A model generated the notes under the pieces. The model was given only the letters and a program-made list of their open reading frames with translations, was not told where the DNA came from and ran no database searches. Positions 26,220 to 34,752 of a stretch of 64,000 nucleotides of DNA are shown here, in pieces. A program made the position numbers and the translations under genes. The stretch is from Vibrio sp. STUT-A11. GTDB lineage: Bacteria > Pseudomonadota > Gammaproteobacteria > Enterobacterales > Vibrionaceae. The DNA lies in NCBI RefSeq assembly GCF_026000435.1, contig NZ_AP026764.1, forward strand, positions 1,674,001 to 1,738,000. Reading direction: 5' to 3'. Every line of letters begins with the position of its first letter. Within the stretch, counting starts at the first letter, position 1.

Positions 26220-27605
26220 ATGCATTTTTTTCTAGCCATTTTACTATGTGCTGTATTGAGCTTTTTAATCGCTCGTTTTAAAGCCGTCAATGTAGCGCAA
26301 CAGTGTGGCGGCATACGTCATCTGCATTCTTTACCCAACTACTACGGTTGGTATGCAATGTGGATGACGGTGCTTCCTGTGATGTTTTTCGTTCTTTTCT
26401 GGACGGCATGCGAGCCTTGGATTATCCGGCAACTTGTCCTAGAACACTTCGCCTCCCTTATGCCAATATCAGACACAGGCACAACCCAAGATCTTCTCTA
26501 TGCCAGAATCCAAGCGGTCGATTTACCAGTAAGTTCTCATATTAGTTATCAAGAGCAGATAACCCAAACCCAAAGCTACTACACGGAACTCAAGTCCTAT
26601 AGCTCATCTCTAGAAACCTGGCTCATCATTCTGCTCACGACAATGTCCGCAGGGATTGCCTTCTATCAAATAAACGCCTCTTTTAAAGCGCGTCACTACG
26701 TTGAGAAAACCGTTACAACATTACTAGCAGCAAGCTCTATGATTGCTATTCTCACGACGGTTGGGATCGTATTGTCTGTGTTGTACGAATCAATTTTGTT
26801 CTTCTCACAAGTCTCTATAAGTGAGTTTCTGTTTGGCACTCACTGGTCTCCTCAAATCGCGATTCGCGCAGACCAACAAGGCGCAAGCGGATCTTTTGGG
26901 GCGATCCCACTTTTTGTTGGCACTCTTTTGATCACTTTTATCGCAATGATGGTCGCCGCACCAATTGGTCTATTCAGCGCTATCTATCTCGCTGAATATG
27001 CGCCTGAGCGTGCCCGCGGAATTATAAAGCCGATGATGGAAATCCTCGCTGGTATACCAACGGTGGTTTATGGCTTTTTCGCGGCTCTCTTTTTAGCACC
27101 AAACATTCGCAGCATTGCAGAATCTCTGGGCAGTCAGTCTGCATCGTCTGAAAGTGCGCTGGCGGCAGGAGTCGTCATGGGCGTGATGATAATACCGTTT
27201 GTCTCCTCATTATCCGATGATGTGATCAGAGCAGTACCTCAAAGCATTCGAGATGCTTCATTGGCAATGGGGGCGACGCGTTCAGAAACCATTAAGAAAA
27301 TCGTATTACCCGCCGCTTTGCCAGGAATCGTCGGTGGTTTATTACTCGCGGTGTCCCGAGCGATTGGTGAAACCATGATTGTAGTAATGGCTGCTGGACT
27401 GGCAGCGAACTTAACCGCCAACCCTCTCGAATCCGTGACGACAATTACGGTACAAATCGTAACCTTGCTTGTGGGAGACCAAGAGTTTGATAGTGTGAAA
27501 ACATTGGCAGCATTTGCTCTCGGTTTAACGCTATTTTTGGTCACGCTGTGCCTCAATGTCGTTGCGTTGCGTATTGTGAAGAAGTATCGAGAACAGTATG
27601 AATGA
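26220..27605 (+). CDS. pstC: Phosphate ABC transporter permease PstC, long form
   Basis: A 461-residue inner-membrane permease, much longer than E. coli PstC (319). The C-terminal half is the conserved permease domain: GTLLITFIAMMVAAPIGLFSAIYLAEYAP, read in pieces, the EILAGIPTVVYGFFA loop, and the coupling motif SLAMGATRSETIKKIVLPAALPG. The N-terminal 200 residues add membrane segments and a polar, glutamine-rich stretch (near residues 105-125). Long PstC forms occur in marine gammaproteobacteria. Overlaps pstA by 8 nt. No phoU follows this cluster. Confidence 0.92.
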   Translation: MHFFLAILLCAVLSFLIARFKAVNVAQQCGGIRHLHSLPNYYGWYAMWMTVLPVMFFVLFWTACEPWIIRQLVLEHFASLMPISDTGTTQDLLYARIQAVDLPVSSHISYQEQITQTQSYYTELKSYSSSLETWLIILLTTMSAGIAFYQINASFKARHYVEKTVTTLLAASSMIAILTTVGIVLSVLYESILFFSQVSISEFLFGTHWSPQIAIRADQQGASGSFGAIPLFVGTLLITFIAMMVAAPIGLFSAIYLAEYAPERARGIIKPMMEILAGIPTVVYGFFAALFLAPNIRSIAESLGSQSASSESALAAGVVMGVMIIPFVSSLSDDVIRAVPQSIRDASLAMGATRSETIKKIVLPAALPGIVGGLLLAVSRAIGETMIVVMAAGLAANLTANPLESVTTITVQIVTLLVGDQEFDSVKTLAAFALGLTLFLVTLCLNVVALRIVKKYREQYE

Positions 27606-28848
27606 TCCTCTACGAAAACTGGCAGACGACAAAATCGGAAAAGTCCGCCGGTCCCTGAAAGGACGCCGAAGAGCCGAAAATCGCTTCAGACTTTACGGTG
27701 CTCTATCCGTGCTGTCTGCACTGTGTTTTTTAGTCGTTCTCTTTGGGGCGATTCTATCGACTGGCGTAAGTGCACTCAAAGTCACTGAAATTGAGATGAC
27801 TTTCCACCTTAATAAAGAGACAAGCCAACATTCTCCTCGCCAAATGATTCGAGACGCCTTGCGCGACAAGTTTCGAACGGTACAAAGTCGCTCAGAGCGT
27901 AGGAAGCTCTATCAACTTCTGTCACCGGAATCTGAATACATTCTCAAGCAAGCCCTTGAAGAACAAGGTGCCACGGCATCGACACTGACGTTATGGCTTC
28001 CTGCCGGGGACGCGGCTAATCAATACAATAAGAACCAGACAAGTGTCTCAGAGGCTAATTTCTCTGCTAAGGAGAAAACATGGTTTCGCCAGCTAGAAAT
28101 TCAAGACCGAGTCAGAACTCGCTTCAACTGGTATTTCTTTAGCCAGGGAGACAGTCGAAACCCTGAAGTCGCTGGTATAGCTGGTGCGTTTATGGGGTCA
28201 GCATTTACCATCATTACCGCTTTAGCCCTTAGCTTTCCGATTGGTGTCGGAGCGGCGATATATCTTGAGGAATTCGCCCCAAAAAACAAGTTTACTGAGA
28301 TTATCGAAATTAATATCAACAACTTAGCTGCCGTTCCATCCATCGTATTTGGTCTATTGGGCTTGGCGATTTTCTTAAACGTACTCGGTCTGCCTCGTTC
28401 GACGCCTCTGGTTGGAGGCTTGGTTCTGACGTTAATGACCTTACCGACGATCATTATTTCCAGCCGGGCGTCATTAAAATCGGTGCCACCTTCAATACGA
28501 GACGGCGCAATGGCTATGGGAGCCTCAAAAACTCAGGTGGTGTTTCACCATGTCGTTCCACTGGCATTACCAGGAATGTTTACTGGCTCTATTATTGGTA
28601 TGGCACAAGCGCTTGGCGAGACTGCCCCCCTTTTAATGATAGGTATGGTGGCTTTCATTGTGGATATCCCTAAAGGATTTCTTGATGCGGCCACCGCCCT
28701 TCCTGTACAGATTTTTCTCTGGTCAGAAAACCCTGAAAGAGGGTTTGCAGAGCTAACCTCCGCAGCAATCATGGTTTTACTGTTCTTCTTGTTCCTTATG
28801 AACGGTGCCGCGCTGTATTTGCGGAGAAAGTTAGAAAGGAGATGGTGA
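27598..28848 (+). CDS. pstA: Phosphate ABC transporter permease PstA, long form
   Basis: A 416-residue permease (E. coli PstA is 296). After a basic cytoplasmic start and first helix (near residues 35-60) comes a polar periplasmic insertion of roughly 130 residues rich in Lys, Arg, Gln and Glu. The standard permease domain then follows, with INNLAAVPSIVFGLLGLAIF and the coupling motif GAMAMGASKTQVVFHHVVPLALPG in pieces. The insertion lacks extra membrane segments. Ends in a TGATG overlap with pstB. Confidence 0.92.
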   Translation: MNDPLRKLADDKIGKVRRSLKGRRRAENRFRLYGALSVLSALCFLVVLFGAILSTGVSALKVTEIEMTFHLNKETSQHSPRQMIRDALRDKFRTVQSRSERRKLYQLLSPESEYILKQALEEQGATASTLTLWLPAGDAANQYNKNQTSVSEANFSAKEKTWFRQLEIQDRVRTRFNWYFFSQGDSRNPEVAGIAGAFMGSAFTIITALALSFPIGVGAAIYLEEFAPKNKFTEIIEININNLAAVPSIVFGLLGLAIFLNVLGLPRSTPLVGGLVLTLMTLPTIIISSRASLKSVPPSIRDGAMAMGASKTQVVFHHVVPLALPGMFTGSIIGMAQALGETAPLLMIGMVAFIVDIPKGFLDAATALPVQIFLWSENPERGFAELTSAAIMVLLFFLFLMNGAALYLRRKLERRW

Positions 28849-29711
28849 TGAGTAACGAAAACACGTTTGATTTAATGCCTTTATCTGGCACTAATGCCAT
28901 CAAAGATACTTTTAGTGGCTCGCTTAAAGATCACCAAACTATTGGCGCTTATCAAGCGGCTAACCCTAGCATCACAACCAAAAATCTTGATGTTTATTAT
29001 TCAGGTACACAGGCGCTGTTTAATGTCAGCCTTGATCTGGGACGTTGTGAAGTACTGGCTATGGTGGGGCCATCTGGTTGCGGCAAGTCGACCTTTTTAC
29101 GTTGCCTTAATCGTATGAATGACTCAATACAACATTGTCAGGTCACTGGTGATATGACGCTGGATGGTGAAGATATTTTTTATCTGGAACCAGAAGAACT
29201 GAGAGCGAGAGTGGGAATGGTATTCCAGAAACCAAACCCATTTCCAAAATCCATCTACGAAAACATAGCTTATGGACCTAGGCTTCACGGCTTAGTTGAA
29301 ACCAAATCAGAACTTGATGATGTAGTTAAAGCATCGCTGCAAAAAGCAGGCTTATGGAGCGAAGTATCCTCAAGGCTCGATGCTCCGGCCACTGGTTTAT
29401 CTGGTGGTCAGCAGCAACGACTTTGTATTGCTCGAGCCATTTCGATCAGTCCTGAAGTCATCTTAATGGACGAGCCGTGCTCCGCACTCGATCCCATCGC
29501 TACATCCATCATAGAAAAGCTTATTTTAGATCTGAGAGAGAATTACTCTATCGGTATAGTCACTCACTCAATGCAGCAAGCGAAACGTATCTCCCAAAGA
29601 ACGGCATACTTTCACTTAGGCAAACTGATTGAAGTAAATCCCACAAAACAGATATTTTCTGAACCAGAACATGAGTTAACCAAGGGTTACCTTCATGGCA
29701 ATTTTGGCTAA
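28848..29711 (+). CDS. pstB: Phosphate ABC transporter ATP-binding protein
   Basis: About 287 residues. Walker A GPSGCGKST is at residues 74-82, with the Q-loop VGMVFQKPNPFPKSIYENI, signature LSGGQQQRL and Walker B VILMDEPCSALDP. It drives phosphate import through PstCA. Of the two nearby ATGs, the one at 28848 is preferred because GGAG lies 6 nt before it; the ATG at 28842 has no spacing. The N-terminal 40 residues precede the usual PstB start. Last gene of pstSCAB. Confidence 0.94.
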   Translation: MSNENTFDLMPLSGTNAIKDTFSGSLKDHQTIGAYQAANPSITTKNLDVYYSGTQALFNVSLDLGRCEVLAMVGPSGCGKSTFLRCLNRMNDSIQHCQVTGDMTLDGEDIFYLEPEELRARVGMVFQKPNPFPKSIYENIAYGPRLHGLVETKSELDDVVKASLQKAGLWSEVSSRLDAPATGLSGGQQQRLCIARAISISPEVILMDEPCSALDPIATSIIEKLILDLRENYSIGIVTHSMQQAKRISQRTAYFHLGKLIEVNPTKQIFSEPEHELTKGYLHGNFG

Positions 29712-29751
29712 TAGTTCGTCTTTAAATAATTGACAATAAGAGGAAATAGAG

Positions 29752-30225
29752 ATGAAAAAAGTTCTATTTATTTGTAAGCACAATGCAGGTAGAAGCGTTA
29801 TTGCCGAGTCTTTGGCAACTCACATGTGGCCAGATGTATTTAAAGTCGCAAGCGGTGGCTCCCACCCTATTGGCTCTATCGACCCCGTGGTCAAACGTTA
29901 TCTAGAAGACAATCAATTACCAGTTCCGCACAATTATTCGCATTCCTGGGAAGAAAGAACATCTTTCCATCCAGATGTCATTGTGATCCTTTGCGATTCC
30001 TTACACCACGAACCTGCGCCGGTTTGGTTGTCCGGTGGCTTACGTGTCAACTGGCAAGTAGATGCCTTTCCGGCAGACTGCTCAGATGAAGAAAAATACT
30101 ATCACTGTGGCGTGATTGGAGATTCACTGGAACGTAGAATCGCAACTATGGGGCAGATCCTCATTGAAAAAAACTTGTCTAAAGATTCGATTGAACAAAA
30201 GCTTAATGAGCTAAAAGACATGTGA
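29752..30225 (+). CDS. ArsC-type low-molecular-weight phosphatase, copy 2 (lacks third cysteine)
   Basis: A 157-residue paralogue of the protein at 24480. The P-loop C8-x5-R14 (CKHNAGRS), the ASGGSHP segment, the SWEER stretch and FHPD are conserved between the two. C81 is kept (ILCDSLHHEPAPVW), but the third redox cysteine is replaced by alanine at residue 89. A C110 and a shared H-C pair near 118-119 could substitute. It lies 40 nt after pstB with AAGAGGAAA before the start, so it is probably co-transcribed with pst. It may be a phosphatase, or an arsenate reductase using a different thiol partner. Confidence 0.75.
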   Translation: MKKVLFICKHNAGRSVIAESLATHMWPDVFKVASGGSHPIGSIDPVVKRYLEDNQLPVPHNYSHSWEERTSFHPDVIVILCDSLHHEPAPVWLSGGLRVNWQVDAFPADCSDEEKYYHCGVIGDSLERRIATMGQILIEKNLSKDSIEQKLNELKDM

Positions 30226-30574
30226 TGATACGAGATTCATGCTCTCCGACGCGATACCTTGATTTCTCAGCTATCGGCAGAACTTGAAATACGTTGTTCA
30301 TACCACCAACAACTATCAAGTATGCAATCCACCACTTTTGCTTAGTCACTTAATGCAGTTAGACTCAACAAAGCGGATAAGAGCCGAAATTTAAGGGGAC
30401 TTAGCCCTTCAGTACTATTGTTCAACTACGTTCGTTAACACCGAATCGGGTATAAACAAGTCAACATTAACCTTGCTGACTTAAGGGCACAAAATGAATT
30501 TCAGAAGTCAATAGAGCTAGTAATGGGTGTGCCGTCATGCGTTGCTTAGTGATGGTCTATCCAACACATGAAAA
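30226..30574. other. Intergenic region after the pst block
   Basis: About 350 bp with no convincing gene on either strand and stops in all frames. An AAGGG/CCCTT inverted repeat near 30390-30408 is the only structure seen. No promoter or insertion remnant could be identified. Confidence 0.4.
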
Positions 30575-30600
30575 CAAAAAAAGCGAGCACTAAACTCGCC
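30575..30600 (-). terminator. Intrinsic terminator of ackA
   Basis: On the minus strand GCGAG and CTCGC (30595-30599 and 30583-30587) form the stem, followed by a run of seven T. It lies about 26 nt past the ackA stop. Confidence 0.8.
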
Positions 30601-30625
30601 TTTATCTATATGATTTTAAATGCAA

Positions 30626-31819
30626 TTACAGCAGTTCTACCGATTGCTGAGCTATCACCCACTCTTCGTTGGTAGGAATAACCAATACTTTCGCATCCAG
30701 CAGTTCAGATTTACCAATCTCACCCGAATTACCGAATCGAGCCTCTTCATTGCCTTTCTCATCTTCAACGAAGCCAAGTAGGCTTAGGTTTTTCAGCACT
30801 TCACGGCGAATATCCAGAGAGTTTTCACCAATACCACCTGTAAAGATAATTGCATCCAAGCTATCAAGAGGGATTAAGTAAGAGCCGATGTATTTCGCAA
30901 CACGGTAGGTAAACACCTCAAACGCTAGTTTCGCACCTTCATGACCTTCTTCCATCGCTTGCAGAATGCCTCGGGCATCAGATGTCACGCCAGAAACACC
31001 CAAGAAGCCAGACTTTTTGTTGAGCGTTTCAAATACTTGCTCCTGAGTCCAGCCTTTCTTCATTAGGAATTCAATGATGCCTGGGTCTAGGTCACCAGAA
31101 CGTGTACCCATCATCAAGCCAGCTAGTGGAGTAAAGCCCATCGAGGTATCAACCGATAGCCCATCTTTGATCGCACATACAGAAGCGCCATTACCAAGAT
31201 GTACCGTAATGAAGCTAGACTGCTCCACAGGCTTGTTCAGCATTTTCGCCGCTTCACGACTTACAAAGTAATGGCTTGTGCCGTGAAAACCGTAACGTCG
31301 GATACCATACTGCTCGTAAAGCTCATGCGAAATAGCACCGGTAAACGCCTTTTGTGGCATCGTTTGGTGGAAGGCAGTGTCGAAAACAGCGAACTGAGGA
31401 AGAGTCGGAAACGCTTCAATTGCAGCTCGAATGCCGATAGCACCTGCCGGGTTATGTAATGGAGCAAGATCAGCAAGCTGTTCGATTTCTTGTGTCACTT
31501 CATCGGTAATACGAACCGTCGTTGTGAATTTTTCACCACCATGAACAATACGATGGCCTACCGCAACGATGTCTTTAGCTAAACCTAATTCGTCGGTTAA
31601 CCCTACTAGTTTTCCGATAGCGATTTTATGATGGCTATCGTCACCTTCGATAGAAACTTCCTTTTTTTCACCGTTGAATTTCCAGCTCATACGAGATTCT
31701 GGAAGACCAAAGCATTCACCCAAACCACTTAGAACAGCATCACCTGAATTTGAATCGATGACTGCGAACTTTAGTGACGAGCTTCCTGAGTTGATCACTA
31801 GTACAAACGAATTAGACAT
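30626..31819 (-). CDS. ackA: Acetate kinase
   Basis: A 397-residue ASKHA-fold kinase. VLVINSGSSSLKFA at the N-terminus, GHRIVHGGEKF, AVFDTAFHQTMP, GFHGTSHYFVSREA and FTGGIGENS are all family signatures. It interconverts acetate plus ATP and acetyl phosphate. No pta gene is next to it, unlike the usual ackA-pta pair, so this is probably a secondary copy. The start MSNSFVLVIN is chosen because the 21 extra codons up to 31882 are not family-like; AGGA lies 11 nt before the ATG. Followed by a clear terminator. Confidence 0.94.
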   Translation of the reverse strand: MSNSFVLVINSGSSSLKFAVIDSNSGDAVLSGLGECFGLPESRMSWKFNGEKKEVSIEGDDSHHKIAIGKLVGLTDELGLAKDIVAVGHRIVHGGEKFTTTVRITDEVTQEIEQLADLAPLHNPAGAIGIRAAIEAFPTLPQFAVFDTAFHQTMPQKAFTGAISHELYEQYGIRRYGFHGTSHYFVSREAAKMLNKPVEQSSFITVHLGNGASVCAIKDGLSVDTSMGFTPLAGLMMGTRSGDLDPGIIEFLMKKGWTQEQVFETLNKKSGFLGVSGVTSDARGILQAMEEGHEGAKLAFEVFTYRVAKYIGSYLIPLDSLDAIIFTGGIGENSLDIRREVLKNLSLLGFVEDEKGNEEARFGNSGEIGKSELLDAKVLVIPTNEEWVIAQQSVELL

Positions 31820-32141
31820 GAAATAGTTATCCTGTTGTGGAGCAGAGGTTGTCATTGCGCTTTCACGCTGCGTACGACTCATTTAGTTTCTATTATTCAA
31901 TAATTTTTTAATCTTTCAACTATCTTTTAGGATTAATGTTCTGATTGGACAATTTTTATTGATCTAGGGCATTTTTTGATTTTATTTGACGCAAAAAATA
32001 TATCTTATTATATGCAGAACTTATGAGTTCGCCTGCTTATATATTGTAGGAATGTTGAGCTAACTTATTTATTAGACAAACAAAAACGAACATAGCTATT
32101 GTCAGGTTAAGAGAATTTAACTTGGCGGATACATGAAATGA

Positions 32142-32213
32142 AAAGACGCTATCAAGATGAATTTAGATGACTTTGGTACTGGCTGCGCTTCGTTGTTAAA
32201 CCAATCACAGTAA
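32142..32213 (+). pseudogene. Remnant of an EAL-domain (c-di-GMP phosphodiesterase) gene
   Basis: One short open stretch encodes IKMNLDDFGTGCASL, which matches the highly conserved DDFGTGYSSL core of EAL domains; the codons run from 32142 to the stop at 32211-32213. No other EAL motifs are seen nearby in any frame, and the flanking frames are full of stops. It is best read as the last recognisable piece of a decayed gene. It lies between ackA and the DEAD-box helicase. Confidence 0.5.
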
Positions 32214-32277
32214 ATAAGTGCTCAGAAATAGCGCAGAAAAATATTTGAGAACAATGTGAAAATTTCCTTTCAGCATG

Positions 32278-32310
32278 AAAAAAGCCGAGCATGTTAAGCT
32301 CGGCTTTCTA
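32278..32310. terminator. Bidirectional terminator after the DEAD-box helicase
   Basis: AAAGCCGAGC (32281-32290) and GCTCGGCTTT (32298-32307) form a perfect 10-bp stem with a 7-nt loop. On the minus strand a T-run follows, ending the helicase transcript. Confidence 0.8.
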
Positions 32311-32354
32311 AATCAGCTTTTATCTAACTTAGGTTATCTAAATAACCTCGTCGA

Positions 32355-34262
32355 TTATGCGTCTTGTGTACTACGACCACGGCCGTGACCACGTTCGCCA
32401 CGGTAGTTACCACGGTGGTCACCACCACGGTTACGGTCGAAACGACGCTCACCACCTTCTCGGTTGCCATCGCGGTTGCCACGGAAACCACCATCACGAC
32501 GGCCACCTTCACGACGAGCACCACCGTCACGGTTACCACGGTAGCCACCATCACGACGTCCACCATCGCGACGACCGCCGTCACGACGACCACCACGAGA
32601 TTCACGGAAATCATCGAAGTCACAGACTACCGCACCAACATCTTGTTGACGGATACGCAGTTTGCTTAGCTTGTTCGCCGCTTCAGAAGTCATTGCTTTT
32701 GGTAGCTGTACGAACGTGTGACCTTGCGCTAGCTTGATCGCACCGATAGAACCTTTACCCAGGCCAAGTTCGTTTGCCAAAGCACCAACGATGTCTTTAA
32801 CTTGAACACCTTGCTCGCGGCCAACTTGTAGCTGGTAAGTATCCCAATCTTGGTTGTTGAAGTTACGACCACCTTCGCGGCCACCTTCACGACGCTCTTT
32901 ACGACGTTGCTTATCACGCTCAATCGCTTCTACCATTGGGTCTTCACCAATGTAGAATAGTGGGCGTTTGCCTTGCTGACGCTTAAGAAGCATCGCAGCA
33001 AGCATTGCAGGGTCGATTTCCAGAGAAGTTTGTAGTTTCTCAACCAACTCAGCAAACTTATCTAGTGATTTGTGCTTTTTCTCAGCTTCTAGCTCTGCAC
33101 CTAGTTGAGCCAGACGAGCTTCAGCAACCTGGTCACGTAGAGGAAGTTGGATTTCTTCCATTGATGACTTAGTGACACGCTCGATAGTACGCAACATGCG
33201 GATTTGGTTAGTGCGAACAAGAAGGATCGCTTTACCTTTACGTCCAGCACGACCTGTACGGCCGATACGGTGGATGTAAGACTCAACATCAAATGGGATG
33301 TCGTAGTTAAATACGTGCGTAATACGCGGAACGTCAAGGCCACGTGCAACAACGTCAGTTGCAACTAGGATGTCGATAACACCCTGTTTGATGTGGTCAA
33401 CAGTACGCTCACGTAGAGACTGAGGGATATCACCGTGCAGTGCCGCAGCTTTGAAGCCACGAGCTGAAAGCCAGTCAGCTAAACGCTCAGTATCTTGACG
33501 AGTACGTACGAATACGATTGACGCATCCGTTTCTTCAGTTTCAAGAAGACGAGACATCGCTTCATCTTTCTCTACGCCCTTCACTACCCAGAACTGTTGT
33601 TGAACTTTGTCTACAGTGTGGTTCTTACCAGCAACGTCTACCGTTACAGGGTCACGAAGGAAGCGCTCGACAATCTTTTTCAGCATTGGAGGCATAGTCG
33701 CAGAGAACAGAACGCGTTGTGCTGATTCAGGAGCGTGCTCCATGATTGCAGTTACGTCGTCTACGAAACCCATGTTTAGCATTTCGTCCGCTTCATCAAG
33801 TACGAAAGTATTCACTTCGTCTAGATGTAGACGTTCACGGTTGATCAGGTCTTGAACACGGCCAGGAGTACCAACAACAACGTGCGCACCATTTTTAAGT
33901 GCACGCATTTGATCAACGATAGAAGCACCACCGTAGATTTCTAGAACTTTCAAGCCCTTGATGTTTTTACCAAGGTTTTTCATTTCCGCTGCAACCTGAA
34001 TCGCTAGCTCACGAGTCGGAGCAAGTACAATTGCTTGTGGTTTGCGTTGGTTTAGATCTAGTTTGTTGAGAAGAGGCAGAGAGAATGCTGCCGTTTTACC
34101 TGTACCCGTTTGTGCCTTGCCCAGCGCGTCAGCACCTTCCAACAGGTGTGGGATTGCCGCAGCCTGAATTGGAGTTGGTGACACGAAACCCATTCCGTCT
34201 AGAGCAGAAAGGATAGAATCATTCAGAGATAAATCACTGAATTGAATAACAGAATCTTGCAT
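32355..34262 (-). CDS. deaD: DEAD-box ATP-dependent RNA helicase (DeaD/CsdA type)
   Basis: A 635-residue cytoplasmic RNA helicase. The Q-motif region FVSPTPIQAAAIP is followed by motif I AQTGTGKT at residues 50-57, the DEAD box at 156-159, SAT at 187-189 and HRIGRTGRAGR of motif VI. A DbpA-like RNA-binding segment follows (GALANELGLGKGSIGAIKL), as in DeaD. The last 85 residues are a low-complexity tail of RDGGRR/RGNRDGG units that bind RNA. DeaD helps ribosome assembly and mRNA unwinding at low temperature. A gap of almost 500 bp upstream may hold a long leader. The repeated tail produces spurious open frames on the other strand. Confidence 0.95.
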   Translation of the reverse strand: MQDSVIQFSDLSLNDSILSALDGMGFVSPTPIQAAAIPHLLEGADALGKAQTGTGKTAAFSLPLLNKLDLNQRKPQAIVLAPTRELAIQVAAEMKNLGKNIKGLKVLEIYGGASIVDQMRALKNGAHVVVGTPGRVQDLINRERLHLDEVNTFVLDEADEMLNMGFVDDVTAIMEHAPESAQRVLFSATMPPMLKKIVERFLRDPVTVDVAGKNHTVDKVQQQFWVVKGVEKDEAMSRLLETEETDASIVFVRTRQDTERLADWLSARGFKAAALHGDIPQSLRERTVDHIKQGVIDILVATDVVARGLDVPRITHVFNYDIPFDVESYIHRIGRTGRAGRKGKAILLVRTNQIRMLRTIERVTKSSMEEIQLPLRDQVAEARLAQLGAELEAEKKHKSLDKFAELVEKLQTSLEIDPAMLAAMLLKRQQGKRPLFYIGEDPMVEAIERDKQRRKERREGGREGGRNFNNQDWDTYQLQVGREQGVQVKDIVGALANELGLGKGSIGAIKLAQGHTFVQLPKAMTSEAANKLSKLRIRQQDVGAVVCDFDDFRESRGGRRDGGRRDGGRRDGGYRGNRDGGARREGGRRDGGFRGNRDGNREGGERRFDRNRGGDHRGNYRGERGHGRGRSTQDA

Positions 34263-34752
34263 TGGGATCCTACTTAATTAAACAAAAAAACAGTCCCATA
34301 TGCTCTTCCAATTCAATACTGAATTATCCAGATACTAAATCCATTCAGATAGGAATTAGCACAGTACACAACCGCGATAAGCCATTAGGGACGACTAAGG
34401 GAGGCGGATTATTCCTTAAAAGCATAAAAAAAGCCAGAAAAAATTGAATTACATCACAATTTATTCTCAATAATGGCATTTTCGCATAAATTCCCACCAC
34501 CCCACCATTCTCCACAAAAAAGCGCTTAATGAAAGCGAATGGTTTTTGACCAACCCAAAGCATGACGTTGGCCTTTCTTATATCAATCCCTAGGGACAAC
34601 TCACAACCAAATTGCGCTCTACCGATAATAATAGCTCGCAATAAGGATAATACACTTCACTCACCTCTAAGGGTAAGTGAAATGGTTTCAAGATAAACAG
34701 ATTAAAGTCTATCTTGAATACATCAAAAATCACAGCCAGTCAGACTAACAGT
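34263..34752 (-). other. Upstream region of deaD, possible long leader
   Basis: A 490-bp gap between deaD and the dioxygenase gene. On the minus strand it holds several T-tracts and a 98-codon frame starting from TTG (34345-34641) without a ribosome binding site or recognisable protein. An imperfect hairpin TTCACTCACC/GGTAAGTGAA lies around 34656-34681, and AGATA/TATCT near 34692-34716. Cold-shock genes often have long structured leaders; nothing here proves it. Confidence 0.35.

Noticed and set aside
32357..32737. Long open frames of Thr/His/Val-rich repeats opposite the end of deaD, and an apparent tandem repeat array
   Set aside because: They are shadows of the codons for the RDGG/RGNR tail of the helicase. 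The period follows the protein repeat and there are no CRISPR-like spacers.
34345..34641. 98-codon minus-strand frame starting at TTG
   Set aside because: No ribosome binding site, odd composition and no recognisable family. More likely part of the deaD leader.
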